A DNA stretch of 55,259 nucleotides from an uncultured bacterium. GTDB taxonomy: Bacteria; Zixibacteria; MSB-5A5; CAIYYT01. The DNA is taken from positions 1 to 55,259 of the forward strand of contig CAIVAP010000244.1 in NCBI GenBank assembly GCA_903903945.1, read 5' to 3'. The position numbers and the translations under genes are program-made. Of this stretch, positions 39,861 through 49,474 are shown one piece after another. The notes beneath the pieces were generated by a model that was given only the letters and a program-made list of their open reading frames with translations, had not been told where the DNA came from and ran no database searches. The first letter of the stretch is position 1. Each line of letters starts with the position of its first letter.

Positions 39861-41417
39861 ATGAACGAACAGATATTGACCATCGTAACCTTTCTGCCGA
39901 CTTTCGGCGCCCTGATTCTGCTTTTCCTGCGCGAGGAGATGAAGCAGGCGATCAAGGTTACGGCATTCGTTACGGCGTTGATCACTTTCCTGATCTCGAC
40001 CTATCTCTATTTCAATTTCCAACCCGATACTGCCGCGATGCAATTCGTGATCAACAAACCGTGGATTAAAGCTCTCGGTGTTAACTACCATCTCGGTGTT
40101 GACGGAATCAGCCTGTTCCTTGTGCTGCTGACGACTTTGCTCACGGCGATTTCGATTCTCTCCTCCTGGACGTCAGTCGGGGACCGCGTCAAGGGTTTCA
40201 TGGTATCGCTGTTGATTCTGGAAACCGGCATGCTCGGCGTGTTCGTCTCACTTGATCTGTTCCTATTCTACATCTTCTGGGAAGTTATGCTGATTCCGAT
40301 GTATTTCCTGATTGGTATTTGGGGGGGAATCAATCGCATCTATGCCGCGATCAAATTCGTGCTCTTCACGATGTTCGGCTCGCTACTTATGCTGGTTGCG
40401 ATCGTTGCGCTCTATGCCATTCGCTACAAGGCAACCGGCGTCTGGTCGTTTGATTTACTGTCATATTATGATCTCAGGATTCCTCTCGGCGCACAGAATT
40501 GGCTCTTTATCGCCTTTGCATTGGCATTCCTGATCAAGGTTCCGATGTTCCCCTTCCACACCTGGTTACCTGACGCGCACGTGCAGGCGCCGACCGCCGG
40601 ATCCGTAATTCTTGCGGGCGTGCTGCTGAAAATGGGCACTTACGGTTTCCTGCGTTACTGCATTCCGATGTTCCCTAATGCTTTTGATACCTTTATGCCA
40701 CTTTTGGCAGTGCTGGCTCTGATCGGAATCATCTATGGCGCGTTAGTAGCTATGGTGCAGAAGGATGTCAAATCACTGGTGGCGTTTTCATCTGTCGCGC
40801 ACATGGGGTTCGTCATGATCGGTATGTTCGCTCTCAACATGATAGGCCTACAGGGTTCGATTTTGCAGATGCTCAACCACGGAATCTCCACCGGCGCACT
40901 CTTCTTGATCGTCGGCATGATTTACGAGCGGCGACACACGCGACTTATCGAGGACTTCGGCGGCATTTTCAAGGTCATGCCGATTTTCGCGACCTTCTTT
41001 ATGATTGTCACGCTTTCATCAATCGGTCTGCCCGGTACCAACGGCTTTGTTGGTGAGTTTTTGATCTTACTCGGCACCTTTGGTCTGAACAAGGTCTATG
41101 CCGTCATCGCCACCGCAGGTATCATTCTTGCCGCAGTTTACATGCTCTGGATGTTCCAGCGTGTGATGTTCGGAAAGTGCGAAAAACCAGAGAACCAGAA
41201 ACTGATCGATATCAATCTGCGCGAGAAACTGGTGCTTCTGCCATTGATCATACTGATTTTCTGGATCGGTCTCTATCCGAAACCGTTCCTCAACGCCATG
41301 GCGCCGTCAGTTGAGAACCTGATAGAACAGACTACGGCTAAGAAGATGCACCTGTCGCAGTTCGCAGTTCCCGACAAAGGATGGCAGATTGCGACCGCAA
41401 CCCAAATAGAGGAGTGA
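39861..41417 (+). CDS. nuoM: NADH-quinone oxidoreductase subunit M
   Basis: VDGISLFLVLLTTLLTAI, HTWLPDAHVQAPTAGSVILAGVLLKMGTYGFLRYCIPMFP. Confidence 0.97.
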   Translation: MNEQILTIVTFLPTFGALILLFLREEMKQAIKVTAFVTALITFLISTYLYFNFQPDTAAMQFVINKPWIKALGVNYHLGVDGISLFLVLLTTLLTAISILSSWTSVGDRVKGFMVSLLILETGMLGVFVSLDLFLFYIFWEVMLIPMYFLIGIWGGINRIYAAIKFVLFTMFGSLLMLVAIVALYAIRYKATGVWSFDLLSYYDLRIPLGAQNWLFIAFALAFLIKVPMFPFHTWLPDAHVQAPTAGSVILAGVLLKMGTYGFLRYCIPMFPNAFDTFMPLLAVLALIGIIYGALVAMVQKDVKSLVAFSSVAHMGFVMIGMFALNMIGLQGSILQMLNHGISTGALFLIVGMIYERRHTRLIEDFGGIFKVMPIFATFFMIVTLSSIGLPGTNGFVGEFLILLGTFGLNKVYAVIATAGIILAAVYMLWMFQRVMFGKCEKPENQKLIDINLREKLVLLPLIILIFWIGLYPKPFLNAMAPSVENLIEQTTAKKMHLSQFAVPDKGWQIATATQIEE

Positions 41418-41420
41418 GGG

Positions 41421-41645
41421 ATGGCCAAAGTCAAAATCTATACGAAGGTTGGCTGCCCACATTGTGAGGCTGCCAAGGACGATTTCAAAAAGCGCGGCGT
41501 CGTCTATGAAGAGATCGACGTCCACACCGTTCCCGGCGCCGCCGAGGAAGCGCTGAAATTAGCCGGTGGCAAGAAAATAGTGCCGGTAATTGTCGAGAAT
41601 GGCAAAGTCACACTCGGCTTCTGTGGCGGATCATGAGGATTCTAA
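41421..41645 (+). CDS. Glutaredoxin-like (seleno)protein, Uxx-star type; in-frame TGA at 41634-41636 probably read as selenocysteine
   Basis: MAKVKIYTKVGCPHCEAAKDDFKKRGVVYEEIDV...VPVIVENGKVTLGFCGGS-(TGA)-GF-TAA; hairpin GACGGC-AGTTA-GCCGTC starting 11 nt after the TGA. Confidence 0.75.
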
Positions 41646-41647
41646 CT

Positions 41648-41664
41648 GACGGCAGTTAGCCGTC
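41648..41664 (+). promoter_or_regulatory. Candidate bacterial SECIS stem-loop
   Basis: Perfect 6-bp stem GACGGC/GCCGTC, 5-nt loop AGTTA, 17 nt long, 11 nt after the TGA. Confidence 0.6.
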
Positions 41665-41692
41665 TTAAATAGAGTTGTTAAAGAGATAGTTG

Positions 41693-43147
41693 ATGAACTT
41701 TCCAAACGTTGATTTCGCGCTTTTGTCCCCGTCCTTGATCGTCTGTATCACGGCGCTTTTGACAATGCTCCTTGTGCCGTTCCTTGGTGAAAAGCGGCAA
41801 GCAGTCGTAGCGCATTTGAGCTGGATCGGTCTGTCCATCGCGTTAGTAGCCGTATCACAGCAGATTGGCAAGAACATCACGACTTTCGGCGGTATGTTCC
41901 TCGGCGATGACTTCAGCCAGTTTTTCAACGGTATCTTCATCGTTGCCGCCATGCTGACCATCTTCACGTCGATCGATTACCTCCGTCGCAAGGACAACGA
42001 GCACGGCGAATACTACCCGCTGATCCTTTTTGCCACCTATGGTATGATGGTGATGGCATCTTCCTCGAACCTGCTCGTCATCTTCCTTGGTCTGGAAATC
42101 ATGTCTGTCTCATTATATGTGCTCGCTGGTTTTGCGCGCACCGAGTTGAAATCAACCGAGGCAGCCATCAAGTATTTCCTGTTGGGCGCTTTTGCTACCG
42201 GCTTCACCGTATTTGGCATCGCCTTTGTCTATGGCGTAACCGGCACGTTCGATGTCGCCGGCATCATCAATGCCGCTTTCGGTCAGTCCAACGTCGACAC
42301 CTTCCTGATCATCGGTGGCGCACTGCTGTTGATTGGCTTTGGCTTCAAGGTGGCTGCGGTGCCTTTCCACATGTGGGCGCCCGATGCCTACGAAGGGGCG
42401 CCGTCACCGATCACCGGTTTTATGTCGGCGGGTCCAAAAGCCGCCGCCTTCGCTGCGATGTTGCGCATTTTCAGTGTGGGGTTCGGCGGCACTGTTCCGC
42501 ACCTACAAACGCTGTTCTGGATTTTGGCGGTCGTGACTATGACGATAGGGAACATCATGGCGATTCGGCAGAACAGCATCAAGCGGATGCTCGCCTTCTC
42601 TTCAATTGCCCATGCCGGTTATATTCTCATCGCACTCGTCGTAGGCAGTGGCGAAGCATCATCCGCTGCGGCGTTGTATCTGCTGGCCTACGCTCTGACG
42701 AATCTGGGGGCATTTATGGTTATTGCGCTGGTTGACTCCGGCACGAAGCACGACGAATTTACCAGTATCGACACTTACACAGGTCTCGCTCGCAAGCGGC
42801 CGTATCTCGGACTGGCGCTAACGTTGTTCATGCTTTCGCTGGCCGGTTTCCCGCCGACTGCGGGCTTTATGGGTAAGTTCGTTCTTTTCAAAGCCGCCGT
42901 CAGCCAGGGTTTTTATATACTGGTCGTAATCGCGGTGCTCAATAGTCTGGTGTCGGTGTTCTACTATCTGCGTGTCGTTGTCAAAATGTTCATGACCGAA
43001 CCGGATGGTCAACCAATTGAGATTCCCGCTGTGCCGGTATTCCTAATGGTCGCGCTGGCGTTTGCCGTTGCCGCTGTCCTGCTCATCGGCGTCTATCCCC
43101 AGGGCTGGTTCAATTTCGCCGGTCTCACCATCCTCGGCGCCAACTGA
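41693..43147 (+). CDS. nuoN: NADH-quinone oxidoreductase subunit N
   Basis: LEIMSVSLYVLAGFARTELKSTEAAIKYFLLGAFATGF, FHMWAPDAYEGAPSPITGFMSAGPKAAAFAAMLR. Confidence 0.97.
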   Translation: MNFPNVDFALLSPSLIVCITALLTMLLVPFLGEKRQAVVAHLSWIGLSIALVAVSQQIGKNITTFGGMFLGDDFSQFFNGIFIVAAMLTIFTSIDYLRRKDNEHGEYYPLILFATYGMMVMASSSNLLVIFLGLEIMSVSLYVLAGFARTELKSTEAAIKYFLLGAFATGFTVFGIAFVYGVTGTFDVAGIINAAFGQSNVDTFLIIGGALLLIGFGFKVAAVPFHMWAPDAYEGAPSPITGFMSAGPKAAAFAAMLRIFSVGFGGTVPHLQTLFWILAVVTMTIGNIMAIRQNSIKRMLAFSSIAHAGYILIALVVGSGEASSAAALYLLAYALTNLGAFMVIALVDSGTKHDEFTSIDTYTGLARKRPYLGLALTLFMLSLAGFPPTAGFMGKFVLFKAAVSQGFYILVVIAVLNSLVSVFYYLRVVVKMFMTEPDGQPIEIPAVPVFLMVALAFAVAAVLLIGVYPQGWFNFAGLTILGAN

Positions 43148-43156
43148 TTCATCTAC

Positions 43157-44032
43157 TCATCTGCAGCGAACCGCTCTCACCTTACGTAACACATCAACAT
43201 TGCTCAGTGGTCTATCTATCAGGCCAAATCCTCCCGCAGACCGTATGTCGTTGTCGGTAATTCGCATGCTCGGATCACCCAGAAACAAGAAAGGTAATCC
43301 GGGGCAAAATTCCTGCGTACTGAGCATCAGATCAAGTCCCGTCATGTCGTGCAACGCCAATTCGGAGATTACCAAACGGAACTGTGATGTCTTCAGGATA
43401 GCGGATGCCTCCGCGCCGGTTGTGGCTGTGACAATCTGGAGACCGGCTGCTTCAAGGTCCCGCACGAGCATCTCCTTCTGGAGTTTATCATCCGTGACCA
43501 GCAGCACCACACCCTTGCTGCGTTCGAGGGTGCGGTGAACACGTGCGAGCAAGGACTCGGCATTGAACGGCTTGGCTAGATAGTCCACAGCTCCCAGCTT
43601 AATGGCTCGTGTAACAAAATCACCGTAGGAGCAACTTGTGAATACGATAACGGGAATATTGTGGAATCGAAGATTCTCTTTAATGAAAGTCAGAACCGCA
43701 AATCCGTCTTCACCGGGCATCCGCAGATCGGTAATCACCAGACAGATGTCGGAGCCCGCTTGCAGCAGTTCCTTTCCTTCTCTGACCGATGTCGCCGTGA
43801 GCACTCGAAAGCCATCATTGGTGAGGATATGAGTAGCCAATTCCAGCGAGGACGGTTCATCATCGATGACCAGAATCGTTTTGCGGCCAATCTCCCCGGA
43901 TGACCGTTTCCTGCGAGACAGGTGCTGCGCGAGTTTCCGACCCTCCTCCTTACCCAGTTGTACCAGCAGCATTCTGCGATAGTGGGATTTCATGCTGGTA
44001 TCGAGTATGCGCAATCGATTCTCTCTTGGCAA
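43157..44032 (-). CDS. Response regulator with one canonical and one degenerate receiver domain
   Basis: TILVIDDEPSSLELATHIL...VITDLRMPGEDG...VDYLAKPF; second domain VLLVTDDKLQKEMLV...LVISELALHDMTG lacks the phosphoacceptor Asp. Confidence 0.85.
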   Translation of the reverse strand: MPRENRLRILDTSMKSHYRRMLLVQLGKEEGRKLAQHLSRRKRSSGEIGRKTILVIDDEPSSLELATHILTNDGFRVLTATSVREGKELLQAGSDICLVITDLRMPGEDGFAVLTFIKENLRFHNIPVIVFTSCSYGDFVTRAIKLGAVDYLAKPFNAESLLARVHRTLERSKGVVLLVTDDKLQKEMLVRDLEAAGLQIVTATTGAEASAILKTSQFRLVISELALHDMTGLDLMLSTQEFCPGLPFLFLGDPSMRITDNDIRSAGGFGLIDRPLSNVDVLRKVRAVRCR

Positions 44033-44203
44033 ATTGACTTGGTTGTCGGGCGATGCACGGGCATTCGCGCCCGCTGTCTGCTAGTCTGACATTCTTATTA
44101 TGATTATCGACACTTTTGCTTTCAAACGCTGCACTTGTTCAAAAGTACCCGCTGCGCTTCCACGGCCATGTGCGCTGCTCGTTTTGTGAACAAAAGTGAT
44201 CGA

Positions 44204-45502
44204 TCACTGCACAGGTGAATCGCAGAATTTGCGCATGCGCTCCATTCCCATGCTCCTCCCGGCAATCCATCCCGTCGTCCAGGCACTCTGGAAGTTGTAG
44301 CCCCCCGTAATTCCGTCAATGTCCAAGATTTCACCGGCAAAAAACAAACCGGGGCAGATGCGGCTTTCCATGGTGCGAAAATCGACTTCCCTCAGATCAA
44401 CACCGCCGCACGTCACAAACTCGTCCTTAAACTCACCCTTGCCAACGATCCGAAATCGCCCTTCGGTTAACTCCGTCGCTATTTGCTTCATTGCTGCACG
44501 AGTGCAATGTGACCACGTCACACTCTTGTCGACGTCGGCCAAGCTGACGATCCGCTCCCAGAATCGCCGTGGAAGTGGTAGGAGACTACCGGTCATAACA
44601 ACGCGTTTCGGATGTTGCTCGCGATAGGCGTGAAATTCCGCCAGCAATGAATTGACATCGTGATCCGAAATCCAATTGACCAACAAATCCGCCTGATACC
44701 GACTCGCAAACAGCTGCCGTGCTCCAAACGCCGACAACTTCAATACCGCTGGCCCACTCAAACCCCAGTGTGTGACAAGCACAGGTCCGGTCTGTTCCAG
44801 ACGCTTTTTTCCCTCCGTCAACAACGTGAGTCTGACGGCGGGAAAGCTCAGTCCGGAAAGCTGCGTCAACCACGGATCTTTGATACTGAACGTGAACAAC
44901 GACGGCACGCATGGCACGATCTTATGTCCCAGCATTTCCGCGAACTTGTATCCTTGCGGGCTTGAACCGGTTGCGAGCAGTACCCGGTCGAAGCGCAATC
45001 TCTCGCCGTCTTTGAACTCCAGTTCAATCTGCGATCGTGCCATGTCATCTATTCTACGAACCGAGACGACTCTTGCTCCGGTTCGCACCACAACTCCTGC
45101 GTTCGCGGCACTCTTCTGCAGACAGTCAATAATCGTTGCTGAGAGATCGGTCACGGGAAACATGCGGCCGTCTTCCTCTGCCTTCAGCGTTGCACCGCGC
45201 CGCGCGAACCACGCCACTGTGTCGCGTGGTTGGAAACGACGGAACGCTCCCAACAGCTCCCGACTGCCGCGAGGATATCCCTTTGCCAATACCTCCGGTT
45301 CAAAACAATGATGCGTGATGTTGCACCGCCCACCTCCAGAAATTCCGACTTTGTACAGCGGCTGCCGCGTCCCCTCGAAGATTGTCACTTCCACGTTTTC
45401 ATGTTGCTCGGCGCAGGCAATCGCCCCGAAATATCCTGCCGCTCCGCCACCGATGACAGCAACGCGAAAGGAAACTTGTGATCGTCTCTGTCGTGAGTTC
45501 AT
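44204..45502 (-). CDS. HI0933-like NAD(P)/FAD-dependent oxidoreductase (YhiN family)
   Basis: VAVIGGGAAGYFGAIACAE, KVGISGGGRCNITH, LLATGSSPQGYKFAEMLGHKIVPCVPSLF, CGGVDLREVDFRTMESRICPGLFFAGEILDIDGITGGYNFQSAWTTG. Confidence 0.93.
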   Translation of the reverse strand: MNSRQRRSQVSFRVAVIGGGAAGYFGAIACAEQHENVEVTIFEGTRQPLYKVGISGGGRCNITHHCFEPEVLAKGYPRGSRELLGAFRRFQPRDTVAWFARRGATLKAEEDGRMFPVTDLSATIIDCLQKSAANAGVVVRTGARVVSVRRIDDMARSQIELEFKDGERLRFDRVLLATGSSPQGYKFAEMLGHKIVPCVPSLFTFSIKDPWLTQLSGLSFPAVRLTLLTEGKKRLEQTGPVLVTHWGLSGPAVLKLSAFGARQLFASRYQADLLVNWISDHDVNSLLAEFHAYREQHPKRVVMTGSLLPLPRRFWERIVSLADVDKSVTWSHCTRAAMKQIATELTEGRFRIVGKGEFKDEFVTCGGVDLREVDFRTMESRICPGLFFAGEILDIDGITGGYNFQSAWTTGWIAGRSMGMERMRKFCDSPVQ

Positions 45503-45605
45503 AAAGACTAATCTAATCAAATCGGGGACAAAACGCCTGCGCGTTGTTGTGGAGGAAGCACCGGATGCTGTTGATCTGACTATTCGCAGAAACTCTGAGG
45601 TTTGG

Positions 45606-45807
45606 GCGCCGGCAGGAATTCTGAGGTTGTCTCGTAAGTTCCTTTCCCTCACCCATACACCCCTCTCCCAGTGGGAGAGGGGAAGGGGAGAGGGTGTATG
45701 GTGTTGCGACGCCATGATCTCGCGCAACATTCTCGACCATCACGATCGCTGTTCACAACTGTACTCCGACTTGTGGGACAACCTCCGGATTCTTGACGAC
45801 GCCTGAA
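45606..45807. repeat. MITE-like element, family B copy 2
   Basis: Same ends as 17918-18138 (GCGCCGGCAGGAATTCTGAGGTTGTCTCGTAA ... ACTTGTGGGACAACCTCCGGATTCTTGACGACGCCTGAA) around a different inner hairpin (about 45653-45701, CCATACACCC...GGGTGTATGG). Confidence 0.7.
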
Positions 45808-45898
45808 GGCTCTGAGAGCTAATGTGGTAGGAGCGGCTTCAGCCGCGACTTGGTAAGCTATGATAGCACTGATTGCGGAGCGGACATTCCCGCAGCAG

Positions 45899-47377
45899 CT
45901 ATAGCGACGCCTTGACCTTCGGCTTTTTCTGCCCGGCATCGCCGCCGGTTTTCTTGTCACTAGAGCGACCGCGTTGTTCTGCGCCACTCTCGAGCCCCAG
46001 CTTGCCGTTGCGATTCTCGACGTTGGTAGGGTACCTGCCCGAAAAGCAAGCGACACAGAAATCTTCCTTGGGCAGCGAGTTCATCGACAGCATCGCGTCA
46101 ATCGACAGGTAACCGATCGAATCGACACCGAGATGCTTTCCGATGTCCTCCACCGACATATGTGAGGCGATCAATTCCTCTTTGGTAGGCATATCGATAC
46201 CGTAGAAACAGGGGGATATGATCGGCGGGGAAGATATCCGCAAATGAATTTCTTTGGCGCCGGCATCGCGCAACATCTGGATCAGCTTTTTCATAGTTGT
46301 GCCGCGCACTATCGAATCGTCCACGACGACCACGCGCCTGTCCTTGAGCACGCCTTTGACCGGATTGAATTTAACCTTCACGTCCAGATCGCGGATATCC
46401 TGCTTCGGATCGATAAACGTTCTGCCAACATAGTGGTTGCGGATGAAGCCAAACTCAAACGGTATCTTCGACTGTTCCGAAAAACCGAGCGTCGCGGTGT
46501 TGGATGAATCGGGAACAGAGATGACGATGTCCGCCTCCGCCGGATGCTGCAACGCCAGATACCTGCCGAGACGCCGCCTGATCTTGTCGACATTCTCACC
46601 GAAGATTTTTGAATCCGGTCGCGCGAAATAGATAAACTCGAAAATGCAGAAAGCGTGCTTGGTCTCCCTGAATGGGAAAAACGATTTCAGCCCAGCTTCT
46701 GTTATCTCGACGATTTCGCCAGGCAACACATCGCGCACGTATTCCGCGCCGATGATATCAAACGAGCAAGTCTCTGAGGCAATCACCCAACTTGATCCCA
46801 ACCGACCCAAGGCCAGCGGCCGAAACCCATGCGGATCGCGCGCCGCCACCAGCGTGTCCTTGTCCAGAAAGAGCATACTGTAGGCGCCCTGCACCCGCTT
46901 CAGCGCGTCGGCGATCATCTCCGCCAACGTCCTCTTCTTACTCTTGGCGATCAGGTGCAGCGGAATCTCCGTATCTGATGTAGTCTGAAAGATGGAGCCC
47001 GACTGTTCCAGATGTCTCTTGAGCGATTCCGCGTTCGTGAGATTACCGTTGTGCGCCGCTGCCAGCTTCTCGCCCTTGAAGGTTATCACCAGCGGCTGGA
47101 CGTTGCGCAGCGTCGATGATCCGGCTGTTGAATAGCGATTGTGGCCGATTGCCCGATCACCCTTTAGCTCGGTAAGCCGTTCCTGACGATTAAACACCTC
47201 CGCAACCTCACCCTGCCCGCGAACTTCGTGCAACTCTTTACCGTCAAAGGTGACGATTCCGGCGCCTTCCTGCCCGCGATGCTGCAACGCATAGAGACCA
47301 AAGTAGGTCATCTGTGCCGCATTCTTTGCCCCGAAGATTCCGAAAACACCGCATTCACAACGAATATCGTCTGACAT
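45899..47377 (-). CDS. purF: Amidophosphoribosyltransferase
   Basis: CGVFGIFG N-term Cys, GHNRYSTAGSSTLRNVQPL, RDPHGFRPLALG, VVVVDDSIVRGTTMKKLI PRPP loop. Confidence 0.97.
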   Translation of the reverse strand: MSDDIRCECGVFGIFGAKNAAQMTYFGLYALQHRGQEGAGIVTFDGKELHEVRGQGEVAEVFNRQERLTELKGDRAIGHNRYSTAGSSTLRNVQPLVITFKGEKLAAAHNGNLTNAESLKRHLEQSGSIFQTTSDTEIPLHLIAKSKKRTLAEMIADALKRVQGAYSMLFLDKDTLVAARDPHGFRPLALGRLGSSWVIASETCSFDIIGAEYVRDVLPGEIVEITEAGLKSFFPFRETKHAFCIFEFIYFARPDSKIFGENVDKIRRRLGRYLALQHPAEADIVISVPDSSNTATLGFSEQSKIPFEFGFIRNHYVGRTFIDPKQDIRDLDVKVKFNPVKGVLKDRRVVVVDDSIVRGTTMKKLIQMLRDAGAKEIHLRISSPPIISPCFYGIDMPTKEELIASHMSVEDIGKHLGVDSIGYLSIDAMLSMNSLPKEDFCVACFSGRYPTNVENRNGKLGLESGAEQRGRSSDKKTGGDAGQKKPKVKASL

Positions 47378-47682
47378 TTCCGCTCCAAGAAAAGCACTCA
47401 ATTTAGGTTCTTCGCGACGCAAGTCAAGGTTTTAACTCATTGCTATGCACAAACAATACGCACGCCGCAAATGGCTTGGGCTGCACTAAAGGTGAAGCTA
47501 CCTGCATATCTTTTTTGGATTCTGGCCGCTCAGACGTTATATTACTTCTGGTCGGCAGAATCGTGGTCTTCCTATTCTGTTGATAATGAAAGGGATACCT
47601 GAGACGATCTACTTCTTGGGCAAGTGGCAAATCCCTTGAGACCAATAAACAACTGCGGCACAGCGTTTGCGTTTTCCACTCC

Positions 47683-48429
47683 TTGAGTATGAGCGAGAAT
47701 CGAGACAATCTCAAGTACCAGTCCTTGCGGAAGATATTGAGCGCTCCGCAAGACCCCAAAGCGGCGCATCAGGTCCTCCACGAAGCCCTGACCGCGGCAG
47801 TCGAAGCCCTCGGCATTGCCGCCGCCTCGATTGTAATTATCAACAAAGGTGGCAAGCGTCTCCTTGACGTGCGCGAGGGGGAGCCGGTGCTCTTGACCTT
47901 GCTTGGCTCTCTGGAAGAACGGATGCTTGTTTCCTTGCGTGCCGACTTCGGTCTCGAAAATATCTATTCGACGCTGAATCATGACGGCGAGAAATCGCTG
48001 TTTTCCTATATGATCAAAGCCGGCAGCGAGAGTCTCGGCGCCGTGTCCGGCATATGCAAGGGAAGTCGCAACATTGCGCTGGAAGAGGAGTTTATCGAAG
48101 TCGTCGCCACGGCTCTAAGATATCTCTTCGGGCAGGCCGGATTGATCGACCTGGCGCGCATCGAGGCGGTCAAGGAAACCACTATTACTCTGAACCACGA
48201 GATCAACAACCCGCTAACCGCGGTCCTTGGTAATGTACAGCTTCTCTTGATGAAGGGATCAGAATTGCCGGAGGATGTACGCGCCCGCCTGGTGATGATT
48301 GAGCAAAGCAGCCTGCGCATCCGAGACGCCGTCAGTAAGCTTCTCAAAATCAAAGACGCCAAGTCGACAACTTATCTCGACGACACCAAAATGATCGATC
48401 TTCATGACTCAGAGGAGTCAGACAAGTAA
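47683..48429 (+). CDS. GAF-like/HisKA (DHp) protein lacking a HATPase domain
   Basis: GAF-like N-term; ITLNHEINNPLTAVLGNVQLLLM H-box; ends about 60 aa later without an ATPase domain. Confidence 0.75.
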   Translation: MSMSENRDNLKYQSLRKILSAPQDPKAAHQVLHEALTAAVEALGIAAASIVIINKGGKRLLDVREGEPVLLTLLGSLEERMLVSLRADFGLENIYSTLNHDGEKSLFSYMIKAGSESLGAVSGICKGSRNIALEEEFIEVVATALRYLFGQAGLIDLARIEAVKETTITLNHEINNPLTAVLGNVQLLLMKGSELPEDVRARLVMIEQSSLRIRDAVSKLLKIKDAKSTTYLDDTKMIDLHDSEESDK

Positions 48430-48809
48430 CCGGTTTTCGCGCGACGCATATGCCTGCGAGTCAAAAGATGAAACGCCACTAGTCCTACCCCAATAAACAG
48501 CGGCACTAGCGCAATCACAATCTCGCCGCCGACCGGATCATGGTTGGCATCGGCTCCAATCACCAAAGCGATCAAGAAACCGATACCCACGGCCGCCGAC
48601 ACGATTCCCGCCTTGAGGCTGCCATACCCCTCGCGCTCCAATTGCGGAGCCATGCCTTGCTTGATCATCTCCAGCCGCAGTTCGTGGTTCATTTGGATCC
48701 GCTTATAGACGAAGAGGTACACGAGATACGCGATCAGGGCAAAGAACCCGAGACCGAGAACCATTGCGGCCAGCGCTCCAAACATCTCAACGGGATTGAC
48801 CCTGAACAT
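48402..48809 (-). CDS. DUF6249-like membrane protein
   Basis: Two-helix membrane pattern, MNHELRLEMIKQGMAPQ; 28-bp convergent overlap with the 47683-48429 gene. Confidence 0.65.
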   Translation of the reverse strand: MFRVNPVEMFGALAAMVLGLGFFALIAYLVYLFVYKRIQMNHELRLEMIKQGMAPQLEREGYGSLKAGIVSAAVGIGFLIALVIGADANHDPVGGEIVIALVPLFIGVGLVAFHLLTRRHMRRAKTGYLSDSSES

Positions 48810-48901
48810 AACGGTTCCTCCTCTACCGAATATGAGCGATGACGACGGGATTTTGTTTCACAAACGCAACTTTTCTTCCGGAAATGAGTCTATATAACCA
48901 A

Positions 48902-49474
48902 ATGAATACATTGATTGTCGATCTGGATCAGGAATTAATCGAACGCGCTCGTTTGGGAGAACGACAGGCGCTGACCGCGCTGACCAATAAGTATCGCTCG
49001 CGCGTCTTTACACTGATCAACCGGATCATCGATGACTCATCGCGGGCAGAAGAGCTTGCTCTTGAGGCCTTTCTGCGCGCTTTCAAGAACCTTAAGTCAT
49101 TTCGCGGTGATGCCAAATTTTCGAGTTGGCTCTATCGCATCGCCGTCAACGCCGCACTGGCGGAACGATCGAAGAAGCGTGTCGAACAGGTGTCGTTGGA
49201 TTCGCTGGAACACCTTCCCGCCGATCAGTCATCGCGGCCAGATTTCGTCTACCAGGGACTTTTCTGCGGCAAGGTCGTCGATGAAGCGCTTCGCCAACTG
49301 CCTCCCCACTATGCGATGGCGTTGCGGCTGTTCTATCTCAAGGGTGTCGGCTACGTCGAGATTGCTGAACTGATGGTAATCCCCATCGGCACTGTGAAAA
49401 CGTATCTTCACCGCGGCAAACGCGCTTTGCGCGAAATCATTTCCGGCAAATACTCCCGGGAGGAATTGATATGA
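48902..49474 (+). CDS. ECF-type RNA polymerase sigma factor
   Basis: FTLINRIIDDSSRAEELALEAFLRAFKNLKSFRGDAKFSSWLYRIAVNAAL region 2; IAELMVIPIGTVKTYLHRGKRALRE region 4. Confidence 0.95.
   Translation: MNTLIVDLDQELIERARLGERQALTALTNKYRSRVFTLINRIIDDSSRAEELALEAFLRAFKNLKSFRGDAKFSSWLYRIAVNAALAERSKKRVEQVSLDSLEHLPADQSSRPDFVYQGLFCGKVVDEALRQLPPHYAMALRLFYLKGVGYVEIAELMVIPIGTVKTYLHRGKRALREIISGKYSREELI

Noticed and set aside
41648-41664. Alternative reading of the hairpin as a transcription terminator between nuoM and nuoN
   Set aside because: No T-tract after the stem, and its spacing from the in-frame TGA fits a SECIS better; kept as a selenocysteine signal candidate.
45315-45806. 163-aa plus-strand ORF
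   Set aside because: Covers the start of the HI0933-like gene in antisense and a MITE-like repeat; not a credible gene.
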